Of a DNA stretch of 64,000 bases, positions 28,732 to 36,314 are shown one piece after another. The notes below the pieces were generated by a model. It was not told the DNA's origin. It did not search any database and saw nothing but the letters and a program-made list of their open reading frames with translations. The position numbers were made by a program, and so were the translations under genes. Numbering within the stretch: the stretch's first letter is position 1; each line of letters starts with the position of its first letter. The stretch is from Pseudooceanicola sp. HF7 (lineage in GTDB: Bacteria; Pseudomonadota; Alphaproteobacteria; Rhodobacterales; Rhodobacteraceae), in the NCBI RefSeq assembly GCF_011806405.1, contig NZ_JAATOW010000002.1:1-64000 (forward strand), written 5' to 3'.

Positions 28732-29591
28732 TTGGTCAGTCTCCGCATGTCGTCGAAAATGTCGTACCAGGGGTGCTGCGCATCGCGCAGGGCCAGGTGC
28801 GTGCCGAAATGGTCCTGGTCCATTTCCAGGAAGCGCGCCGTGGTCGGGGCGCCCTCAAGGACCATCCGCGCCGCCCGGTTGGCGCGTTGCACCCTGTCGC
28901 TGTCCGCGCTGCCCCAGCTCAGGAAGAGGGGCAGGTCGTTGTCCGCCAGCCAGGAAAGCGGGCTGGCAACGCCGTCGTCTTCGGGGCGGGCCAGCACCTT
29001 TTCATAGACCATGGCCTCAAGTGAGCCGGGGGGCGGGGCCGGGTGGTGCAGGTCCAGGATGCCGCTGATGGGGGCGCAGGCCCGGATCGCGCCCTCCGGG
29101 ATGCCATGCGCCGCCCAAAGATCGGGGCGCAGGGCAGCAAGGGCAGCAAGGTGACCGCCCGCCGAATGCCCGGAGAGGAATACGCGATCGCTTGCGCAGC
29201 CCACGTCGGGCAGGTGCCTGATCACGGCAGAGACGCCATCCAGCACGTCCTCAAGCATCACGGGATAGCGGATGCCGGGGGCCAGGCGATAGCTGACCGC
29301 GGCCAGGGCACAGCCCCGCGCGGCCAGCGCCGGGGCCATGAAGCCGCACCATTCCTTGTAGCCGTTCGTCCAGCCACCGCCGTGCACGAAGATCAGCATG
29401 TCGCTGCCCGTGCCATTGGTGGGCGTGAACAGGTCGAAGCTTTGCCAGTCCTGGGGGCCGAAGGAGAGGTCGCGGTGTTCTTCGACAGCCTCCCAGGGCC
29501 CGCTTGAGGCTGCCAGGGCGGCCTCTGCATAGGCATTGGCGGCAGGCACCGGCAAAGGCGGCTGAGGCGCCAGGTTGAAACGCGTCGTCAT
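28728..29591 (-). CDS. Alpha/beta hydrolase, formamidase/esterase-like (HGGGW type)
   Basis: 287 residues, no signal peptide. Oxyanion motif HGGGW (about 70-74), nucleophile elbow GHSAGG (about 142-147), acidic residue in WGSADSD, and His in DQDHFGTH. A second formamidase-like enzyme in the same island, on the opposite strand and co-transcribed with RidA and apparently with the TRAP importer (16-base gap). The two hydrolases are clearly diverged from each other. Confidence 0.8.
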   Translation of the reverse strand: MTTRFNLAPQPPLPVPAANAYAEAALAASSGPWEAVEEHRDLSFGPQDWQSFDLFTPTNGTGSDMLIFVHGGGWTNGYKEWCGFMAPALAARGCALAAVSYRLAPGIRYPVMLEDVLDGVSAVIRHLPDVGCASDRVFLSGHSAGGHLAALAALRPDLWAAHGIPEGAIRACAPISGILDLHHPAPPPGSLEAMVYEKVLARPEDDGVASPLSWLADNDLPLFLSWGSADSDRVQRANRAARMVLEGAPTTARFLEMDQDHFGTHLALRDAQHPWYDIFDDMRRLTK

Positions 29592-29606
29592 GTCTTTCCT
29601 TTTGGC

Positions 29607-30896
29607 TCAGAAGCCGAAGAGCCGGGGTAGCCAGAGCACGGTTCCCGGAACGAATGTGATCACCAGAAGCACCAGCACAAGGATGCCGATGAAGACCCAG
29701 ATCTCTCCGATCACCTCGCGCAGGGGGACGTCACCCAGCTTGGAGAGGGTGAAGAGCAGCATCCCGAAGGGTGGGGTCACGAGGCCGATCATGATGTTGA
29801 CCGTCATCAGCACGCCGAAATGCACCGGGTCGATGCCCAGCAGGCGGACCGTGGGCAGCAGCATGGGCACGAAGACCAGGATCAGCGTCCCGGTATCGAC
29901 CAGGCAGCCAAGCAGCAGGAAGATCAGGTTGATGCTGAGCAGGAAGCCGATCTGCCCGAAGCCGGCGGCCTCGATCCAGGCGGCCAGATCGCGGTCCAGG
30001 CGTTCGGCTGTGATGGCGTAGTTCATGATGTAGGCGCCCGCGATCAGCAGCATGACCGAGGAGGAGGTGCGCATGCTTTCGGTGATCGCGGTCCAGAAGC
30101 TGTTCCAGCTGATCGCCCGGTAGACCACCACGCCCAGGAACAGGGCATAGGCGGCGGCGACCGCGGCCGCTTCCGTCGGGGTGAAGACGCCGGTCCAGAT
30201 CCCGCCCAGAAGCACGACGGGGATGGACATGGGGATCACCGCGCGACCCAGAAGCGGGCCCAGCTCCTTGCAGGGCAGGCGGGTGCCCTTCGGCAGGTTG
30301 CGGCGCTTGGCCATGAGGGCCAGGCCGATCATCAGCGCAAAGCCCAGCATGAGTCCCGGAACGATCCCGCCCAGGAACAGGGCCCCGACGGAGGCGCCGG
30401 AGTTCAGCGCGTAGAGGATCATCGGCACGGAGGGCGGGATGATTGGCGCGATGACGGCGGCGGCGGCGGTCAGCGCGGTGGCGAAACCGGCCCGGAAGCC
30501 GCCGATGTCCCGCATCATCTTCAGCGCGATCAGGTTTGGCCCCGCGGCATCGGCCAAAGCCGAACCGCTCATGGAGGAGAACAGCATGGAGGTCAGCACG
30601 GTGACGTGCCCCAGACCGCCCGGCAGCCAGCCGACAACCGCGTCAGCCGCTTTCCAGAGCCGTTCGGCGATGGAACCGGCCGTCATGATGTTGGCGGCCA
30701 GGATGAACATGGGCACGGCCAGCAGGACGTAGCTGCCGTAGAGCGAGTTCATCACCTGGTCGGTGACGATTCCGAGGTCCTGCCCGGTGACGGCAAGGTA
30801 GGCAAAGCCAGAGACCAGCATGGAGACGGCGATGGGCACCCGTGCCAGCGCCAGCAAGGCGAAGGCCAGGACGAGCGTTGTCAGGCCGATACTCAT
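29607..30896 (-). CDS. dctM: TRAP transporter large permease (DctM family)
   Basis: 429 residues from the ATG at 30896; the longer open frame beyond it runs through dctQ and is not coding. Twelve or so hydrophobic segments. The SGSALADAAGPNLIALKMM and PPSVPMILYALNSG regions are typical of DctM-like large permeases. It overlaps dctQ by four bases. Confidence 0.92.
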   Translation of the reverse strand: MSIGLTTLVLAFALLALARVPIAVSMLVSGFAYLAVTGQDLGIVTDQVMNSLYGSYVLLAVPMFILAANIMTAGSIAERLWKAADAVVGWLPGGLGHVTVLTSMLFSSMSGSALADAAGPNLIALKMMRDIGGFRAGFATALTAAAAVIAPIIPPSVPMILYALNSGASVGALFLGGIVPGLMLGFALMIGLALMAKRRNLPKGTRLPCKELGPLLGRAVIPMSIPVVLLGGIWTGVFTPTEAAAVAAAYALFLGVVVYRAISWNSFWTAITESMRTSSSVMLLIAGAYIMNYAITAERLDRDLAAWIEAAGFGQIGFLLSINLIFLLLGCLVDTGTLILVFVPMLLPTVRLLGIDPVHFGVLMTVNIMIGLVTPPFGMLLFTLSKLGDVPLREVIGEIWVFIGILVLVLLVITFVPGTVLWLPRLFGF

Positions 30897-31408
30897 TTCG
30901 CCACCCTGCCGGATCTGAAGATGACCGCCTGGCGCGCGGCCTCGATCACCAGCTTGACGCCCAGCCCGCCCTGAAGAACGGCGAAACAGGCATAGAGCTG
31001 GTTGAGAGGGATGCGCATGACGGTTGTCTTCTCCCGCCAGAGGAAGGCGATGTAATCGATGGTGAAGGGCAGGGCGGCCAGCAGGATCCCCCCGGCCACC
31101 AGTGAGCCAAGCCCGACCAGAAGCGCGGTGGCGCGCGGCGGCAGAAGGCTGGCCAGCAGGTCGAAGGCCACGTGTTCCTCCAGCCGCACGGCCAGCGAGG
31201 CGCCGATGGTGATGACCCAGAGGTAGATGACGATGGCCAGTTCCTCGCTCGTGTGGGAGGGATCGCGCAGCAGGTAACGGCAGACGACGGTCCAGATGAA
31301 GGCGCCGCTGACCGCGATGAAGCCAAGCGAGGTCAGGATTTCCGCCCCTCGCTGGAGCCAAACGCCGGCCCTTTCGAGCCGGCGCAGAAAGGTGCTCTGA
31401 GACGTCAT
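30893..31408 (-). CDS. dctQ: TRAP transporter small permease (DctQ family)
   Basis: 171 residues with four hydrophobic segments and the conserved SEELAIVIYLWVITIGAS region between helices 2 and 3. It partners DctM and DctP for secondary, sodium-driven uptake of an organic acid. Confidence 0.9.
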   Translation of the reverse strand: MTSQSTFLRRLERAGVWLQRGAEILTSLGFIAVSGAFIWTVVCRYLLRDPSHTSEELAIVIYLWVITIGASLAVRLEEHVAFDLLASLLPPRATALLVGLGSLVAGGILLAALPFTIDYIAFLWREKTTVMRIPLNQLYACFAVLQGGLGVKLVIEAARQAVIFRSGRVAK

Positions 31409-31415
31409 GGGAAGG

Positions 31416-32405
31416 TCAGTCGCCCATGGCCTGGTGCATCAGGTCCTGGTCCCATTCGGCAGCCAGGTCAGAGGCGCCGTAGACTTCGTCGGCCTTGGCG
31501 TGGAAGGGCGCCAGGTCGATGGCATCGACGCGCAGACCTTCCGATTTCAGGATATCAGCCACCTTGGCCTCATCCGCCAGGCGGGCGCTGTTGTTCTCTT
31601 CCGCGGCTTCCAGGGCGGCGCTTTGCACGATCTCCTGTTGCTCCGGGGTCATGTCGTCCCAGACCGGCTTGGCGATAGCGTAAAAGACCGGCTGCACCAG
31701 GTGAGAGGTCAGCACGACCTGTTTCGTCACCTCGTCGAATTTCGCGGCCTTGAGGATGGAGAGCGGGTTTTCCTGCCCGTCCACCGCGCCTGTCTGCAGC
31801 GCGACGTAGGTTTCAGACATCGCCATGGGGGTCGGAGAGACACCCAGGCTTTCGCCCAGAAGCAGCCATTCGGGGGATGCGGGCATGCGCACCTGAACGC
31901 CTGTCAGGTCCTCGGGGCCGGTCACGTCGATGGCGTCGCGCAGGTTCAGCTGGCGGGAGCCCAGGTAGGCGACCGACAGGATCTCGATCCCCATTTCCTC
32001 GGCCGTGGCGGCCTTCAGCGCGTCACCCACGGGACCGTTCATCGCGGCCATCATCTGGTCGTAATCAGCAAAGAGGAAAGCGCGGTTCAGGAAACCGAAG
32101 CTGGGCACCTGGGAAGAGACCTCGAAGGTGTTCATCGTCGACATTTCCAGGTTGCCGCGCTGCAGGGCCGGGACCTCTGCGCCCTGACGGATCAGCGAGG
32201 CGCCGGGGTAGACCTCCACCGTGACGCCGATATCGGCCTCCGCGACCTTGTCGGCGAAACTTTCCATGGATTTGGCCAGGAAGTCCGCGGCGGGTCCGGC
32301 GGTCGAGAAACGTAGGGTGACGTCATCGGCGAGGGCGGTGCTGGCCATCAGGGCCGCCGTACCAAGGGCGGCCAGGCGGGCCAGCAGGGGGGTAGCGCGT
32401 GTCAT
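31416..32405 (-). CDS. dctP: TRAP transporter substrate-binding protein (DctP family)
   Basis: 329 residues from the ATG at 32405, after an AAGGAG site. Signal peptide ends near ALAD (residue 26). The conserved Arg that salt-bridges the ligand carboxylate is in GVQVRMPASPEW, and the QENPLSILKAAKF segment is typical. The ligand is therefore probably a carboxylate. Divergent from the GntR regulator, with an operator-like repeat in between. Confidence 0.9.
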   Translation of the reverse strand: MTRATPLLARLAALGTAALMASTALADDVTLRFSTAGPAADFLAKSMESFADKVAEADIGVTVEVYPGASLIRQGAEVPALQRGNLEMSTMNTFEVSSQVPSFGFLNRAFLFADYDQMMAAMNGPVGDALKAATAEEMGIEILSVAYLGSRQLNLRDAIDVTGPEDLTGVQVRMPASPEWLLLGESLGVSPTPMAMSETYVALQTGAVDGQENPLSILKAAKFDEVTKQVVLTSHLVQPVFYAIAKPVWDDMTPEQQEIVQSAALEAAEENNSARLADEAKVADILKSEGLRVDAIDLAPFHAKADEVYGASDLAAEWDQDLMHQAMGD

Positions 32406-32515
32406 GGGGAACTCCTTGTTGGGGTCGTGGTTCACGGCCGGAAGCGGGGTTTGCCTCTCTGGATCCGGCCGACTGCGCTCAAGCTATGTGCGGCTTTGCC
32501 GTTCGGTCAACAGGA

Positions 32516-32543
32516 TTTTCCAAAATACGTGAGTTTTGGAAAA
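32516..32543. promoter_or_regulatory. Operator candidate for the GntR regulator
   Basis: Perfect 10-base arms TTTTCCAAAA (32516-32525) and TTTTGGAAAA (32534-32543), spacer 8 bases, in the divergent region between dctP and gntR (111 and 55 bases from the two starts). The half-site centres are 18 bases apart. The strong symmetry in a G+C-rich genome argues for a bound dimer. Confidence 0.6.
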
Positions 32544-32597
32544 TACGGGTTTATTGGAACGTTGACTTCCTGTGCAGGCTGGGGCCTATGTCACATA

Positions 32598-33302
32598 ATG
32601 AACACCGACACGCGCTCTGCGAAGAAACCCGCCGCCCGTACCGTGGCCGAAACCACCTATGGCGCCCTCAAGGAGGACGTGCTGACCGGTGTGATGCTGC
32701 CGGGGCAGTCGCTGCTGACGCGGGAACTGACAGAGCGTTACGGCTGCGGCATCAGCCCGCTGCGCGAAGCCCTGGCCCGCCTGGTGGCGGAGGGTCTGCT
32801 GGAGGCCGCCAGCCATCGCGGCGTACGCGTGCCCCTGCCGACGGTCGAGGACCTCAACGACATCTACCGCATTCGCATCGCGCTGGAACGCGAGGCACTT
32901 GTGCTGGCGATGAAGCACGGGGATGACCACTGGGAAGGGCAGATCCTGTCTGCGGCGCACCGCCTTGCCCATGCGCCCTTGCCTGAGGCGCCAGCCAGCG
33001 GGGCCGCCCTGCGTGATTGGGAAGCGCGCCACCGGGCCTTTCACACCAGCCTCATCGCGGCTGCGCCTGCGCCACGTCTGCTGCGGCTGATCGGCCAGAT
33101 GGTGGATCAGACCGAACGGTACCGGGCGTTGCGCCTGACGCAGTTCACGACGGACAACATCGCCGATTTCGTGGCCGAGCATAACGCGCTCCGCGACGCC
33201 GTGATCGCAAGGGACGTGGCGGCGCCGGATCTTCTGGCCGCGCATTTCGAAAGTAGCCGCCAGTTCGTGGCCGCCTTCCTGCAGGAGCGCCCGCAGGCCT
33301 GA
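32598..33302 (+). CDS. GntR-family regulator with FCD ligand domain
   Basis: 234 residues from the ATG at 32598. The N-terminal winged helix includes LTRELTERYGCGISPLREAL (about 41-60), and the C-terminal FCD helical domain includes WEARHRAFH and the EHNALRDAV metal-ligand region. It probably represses the divergent TRAP/hydrolase/RidA operon and responds to a carboxylic acid, as is usual for the FadR subfamily. Confidence 0.9.
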   Translation: MNTDTRSAKKPAARTVAETTYGALKEDVLTGVMLPGQSLLTRELTERYGCGISPLREALARLVAEGLLEAASHRGVRVPLPTVEDLNDIYRIRIALEREALVLAMKHGDDHWEGQILSAAHRLAHAPLPEAPASGAALRDWEARHRAFHTSLIAAAPAPRLLRLIGQMVDQTERYRALRLTQFTTDNIADFVAEHNALRDAVIARDVAAPDLLAAHFESSRQFVAAFLQERPQA

Positions 33303-33310
33303 TCCGCCTG

Positions 33311-34915
33311 TCAGGCGGCGGCGCGCGGCGCTGTCTGCAAGGTTTGCGCGATCTGGCGCACCAGCCAGAGCATGCGTTCGAACAGGGCGGTGGCGTAGAA
33401 GATCGCGGCTTCCTCATCCAGACCGGCACGCGCGCCTTCCTGGAAGGCCACGCGGATCTTCTCCATCATCTCGCCGCGATCTGACGTCAGGGACATCAGC
33501 ATCTCTGTCTCGAATGCATCGCCGCTGACCCAGGCGTCCTGGGCCGTGAGCAGGATCACACTGAGGGATTCCGTCAGCCTGTCGATCAGCTGCGCGCCGC
33601 GTCCCGTGAAGCCGGTCTTCCGGTGCAGGTCTATGAACTTGGCAACGCTTTCCTCCAGCGCATCCAGCTGTTCCTGGCGGCGTTCGAGGGTCAGCACCTC
33701 TTTCGTGGTCTCACGGTCCAGTTCCCGGTTCACGATCTCTGCGATGAAGGTGCTGATTTCCGGGCGCAGCCTTTGCATGCCCTCGTGCAGGGCGTCCGGA
33801 TCATCGTATTCGCCCCAGGTCTGGTCCGTGCGCACGCAGTCCAGAAGCTGGATGGTCAGGTTCAGCAGGCGAAGCTGTTCCCGCGCGGCCAGTTCCGTGG
33901 CGGTTTCCGGGACATCCAGCGCCTCGTCATGGATGTAGGCGGGGCGGGAGATATCCTCTGACTGGGTCGGCGGCTCGATCCGGTCCAGTACGCCTTCGAT
34001 CCAAGGTAGCAGGATCAGCGCGGCCAGCCAGCACAGCACCATGTTTGCCAGGAAGAGCAGGGCAACCCGTTGGGAGGGCGAGCTGGTGAGCGCCTCGAAG
34101 TGCTGCAGGATTGCCCCGTCGTTCAGCCCGGAATCGATCAGTAGCAGCCCCGCCATGCTGCATCCCGAGATCAGGTTGATGATGCCCTGGAAGACGATGA
34201 CCTGGCGCGGCGCGCCCTGCAGGGTGGAGGACAGGAACATGCCGGCCAGCGCCACGCCCGGGCCGCAACCGCAGATCAGCAGCATCGCCTGAAGCTCTGT
34301 GAAGATGCCGCTGGCCTGCAGCGTGATGGCGATTACCCCGATGGCCGAGGAGCTCTGGATGAACATCCGGCAGGCGGCGCCCAGCAGAAGCGCGGCCACG
34401 GCCCAGTCCTGAAGCAGGGCGGCCAGCGCGATAAAGCCGGGCATCTGGGGCAGGGGGGCGAAGCCCTGTTTCATCAGGTCCAGCCCGAAGAACAGCAACC
34501 CGATGGAGAAGAGCGCCCCGAAGACCGACGACAGGCGCACCGCGATCCTGAAGTTGATCGCCAGCCCGGTCAGCCCGATGATGTAGAGGATCGCCAGCCG
34601 CAGGTCGATCGCGGCCAGGAAGACCAGCACGGCGGTGCCGATGTTGGAGGCTGCGACCACCAGCAGCGCGCGCCGGACCGGGATCAGGCCGGTGGCGATC
34701 AGCCCCGAAAGGATGAAGGCCACGACCGAGGCGCTTTGCGAAATGGCCCCAGCCAGCACGCCGGTAAGCGTTCCCAGAACCGGGTTGCCGGTTGTTCGTG
34801 CCAGCATCTTGCGCAGGCGCCGGCCGCTCATGCGCTGGAGTTGCCCTTTCACGCCGGCGACGCCGGTGAAGAAGAGGCTCAGACCTGCAAGGAACAGGGC
34901 GAGAAGCTCGACCAT
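33311..34915 (-). CDS. Na/Pi cotransporter family protein with C-terminal PhoU-like domain
   Basis: 534 residues. Two inverted NptA-type repeats are seen, with the QSAS (AISQSASVVAF) and QSSS (FIQSSSAIGVI) motifs that bind phosphate in the sodium/phosphate symporter family. Membrane segments end at about residue 320. The remaining 200 residues are charged and helical, with a PhoU-like look. Likely sodium-coupled phosphate transport or phosphate homeostasis. A 19-base gap to the upstream receptor-like gene suggests one operon. Confidence 0.87.
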   Translation of the reverse strand: MVELLALFLAGLSLFFTGVAGVKGQLQRMSGRRLRKMLARTTGNPVLGTLTGVLAGAISQSASVVAFILSGLIATGLIPVRRALLVVAASNIGTAVLVFLAAIDLRLAILYIIGLTGLAINFRIAVRLSSVFGALFSIGLLFFGLDLMKQGFAPLPQMPGFIALAALLQDWAVAALLLGAACRMFIQSSSAIGVIAITLQASGIFTELQAMLLICGCGPGVALAGMFLSSTLQGAPRQVIVFQGIINLISGCSMAGLLLIDSGLNDGAILQHFEALTSSPSQRVALLFLANMVLCWLAALILLPWIEGVLDRIEPPTQSEDISRPAYIHDEALDVPETATELAAREQLRLLNLTIQLLDCVRTDQTWGEYDDPDALHEGMQRLRPEISTFIAEIVNRELDRETTKEVLTLERRQEQLDALEESVAKFIDLHRKTGFTGRGAQLIDRLTESLSVILLTAQDAWVSGDAFETEMLMSLTSDRGEMMEKIRVAFQEGARAGLDEEAAIFYATALFERMLWLVRQIAQTLQTAPRAAA

Positions 34916-34934
34916 GGAAAAGACCCGTTAATTC

Positions 34935-35597
34935 TTATGTGCGGCCGCGTTGACGCAGGCGCCAGACCAGCAGGATGACCATCAGCAGGACAAGGCCCGT
35001 CGCCAAGCTGGTGAAAAGCCGGGCACGTTCAAAATGCTCATCGAGGGCGGAGGTGATTTTTGCAACGCGCGCCTGTTCGACAGCCAGGATCTGATCGGCG
35101 GCGGTATCGATGCGCTGTGTCAGATCCTGGTCAATGCCTCGCACGGACCGATCGACCGCGAAACCGGAAGCCGGATTGTCGGGATCGAAACGCTCCATCG
35201 CGTCGGAATAGAGTTCGCCCAAGCGAGCGTGCTCTTCCAGGATCGCGGCAATTTCATCGTGCAGCCCGGGATCGAAGGTTGGAAATGCAAGAACCGCAGA
35301 GAGATCTTCCTGAACCAGATCAGCCTGTTGCCTGAAGCGGTTAATGTAGCTTTCGTAATCTTCGGCATTGTGTCCGCGCAGCAGGAAGTTCTTCCAATGC
35401 TGGACCTGGATCTTGAAATTGACCTGGGCGGAGCGCGCGTCATCCAGAAGCTCTGCACTTTGAACGGCCTGGTCCAGGGCCTTTTCGCTTTCGCTCTGCA
35501 TGTAGCTGGTGCTGAACAGACCGACGCCTGCCAGAAGCAGGACTGCGATGAAGAGCAGGCCCACGAAACGGGCGCTCGGCTGGGTTTCTCTGGGCAT
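34935..35597 (-). CDS. Receptor-like membrane protein: periplasmic helical bundle with no output domain
   Basis: 220 residues. A TM helix at about 10-30 and a second at 194-213 enclose about 160 residues of charged amphipathic helices that look like the four-helix-bundle ligand domain of chemoreceptors (4HB_MCP type). The protein ends with a short basic WRLRQRGRT tail: there is no HAMP, methyl-accepting, kinase or cyclase domain. The reading frame is clean, and the next gene starts 19 bases later, so this is not an obvious truncation. It may sense a ligand and act through a partner, possibly the co-transcribed Na/Pi transporter. Confidence 0.7.
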   Translation of the reverse strand: MPRETQPSARFVGLLFIAVLLLAGVGLFSTSYMQSESEKALDQAVQSAELLDDARSAQVNFKIQVQHWKNFLLRGHNAEDYESYINRFRQQADLVQEDLSAVLAFPTFDPGLHDEIAAILEEHARLGELYSDAMERFDPDNPASGFAVDRSVRGIDQDLTQRIDTAADQILAVEQARVAKITSALDEHFERARLFTSLATGLVLLMVILLVWRLRQRGRT

Positions 35598-35966
35598 GCG
35601 GGTCCAACTTGTATTTATGCATCATCGGTAAGGACAGCGGTCCCTCTATTCAAGAAACAATTCGGCGACAGGGGGGGTAAAGTTTCCCCTTGGGCATTCG
35701 CCCGGGTTTCGCCGCTTGGATGAATTATTCGAAGCGGCTGAAAATAATTGCAAAATCTCACGGCCAAATCATGCGCTTCCGGTCACTCAACTTGACGTGG
35801 CAGTCTATGTTGTGGAAGTTTCCTGCTCAGAAATGGTGTAGGATCGCCTCAGGCAGGCCGAATTGAGCGGCTGTCGTATTCCGTGCCCATTGGGGCTATT
35901 GCGGAATCACAGCGGCCAGAGCGATACGCGCCGGGGACAAGAATAGAATAATTCCTGTGGGGACCT
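35598..35966. promoter_or_regulatory. Divergent intergenic region before the partner-switching operon
   Basis: 369 bases of lower G+C than the neighbours. It holds a TTGACG hexamer (35792-35797) without a convincing -10 at standard spacing, a TAGAAT hexamer at 35944-35949 close to the STAS start, and a loose inverted repeat ATTCCG/CGGAAT (35878-35883, 35902-35907). The promoter of the nine-kilobase operon must be here, but I cannot fix its position. No gene is recognisable. Confidence 0.45.
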
Positions 35967-36314
35967 ATGAATATTACCGAGTACACGGATCGTGACGTTG
36001 CAGTGATGTCGATCAGCGGGCGGATCGATGGAACGACGTCAGCCGAAGCGGAAACCGCCATCCTGGCGCGGATCCCGTCGGTTCCCGCCCTGGTGCTGGA
36101 TCTTCAGCATGTCGATTATGTCAGCTCTGCCGGCCTTCGCGTCGTTCTCAAGGGGGCCAAGTCGGCCCGCTCGTCGGGCGCGCGTCTGGTGCTGGCGGGC
36201 CTGACGCCGCAGGTGCGGGAGGTCTTCGATATCAGCGGCTTCTCTTCCGTGCTCGAGATCCATGGGAGCACGCCGGAGGCGATCGCGGCCATCCTCAAGA
36301 CCGGCGGAAGCTGA
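35967..36314 (+). CDS. STAS-domain anti-sigma-factor antagonist (SpoIIAA/RsbV-like)
   Basis: 115 residues, a single STAS domain. The conserved phospho-acceptor serine lies in YVSSAGLRVVL, best fit S54 (the S-[SA]-G-L position). In partner switching, an HATPase kinase phosphorylates this serine and a PP2C phosphatase restores it; the unphosphorylated form binds the kinase. All three kinds of protein are encoded in this operon. Its stop overlaps the next start by one base (TGATG), so it is tightly coupled to the permease fusion. Confidence 0.88.
   Translation: MNITEYTDRDVAVMSISGRIDGTTSAEAETAILARIPSVPALVLDLQHVDYVSSAGLRVVLKGAKSARSSGARLVLAGLTPQVREVFDISGFSSVLEIHGSTPEAIAAILKTGGS

Noticed and set aside
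35944-35949. TAGAAT as the -10 box of the STAS operon
   Set aside because: No recognisable -35 sequence at the right distance, so I do not call a promoter.
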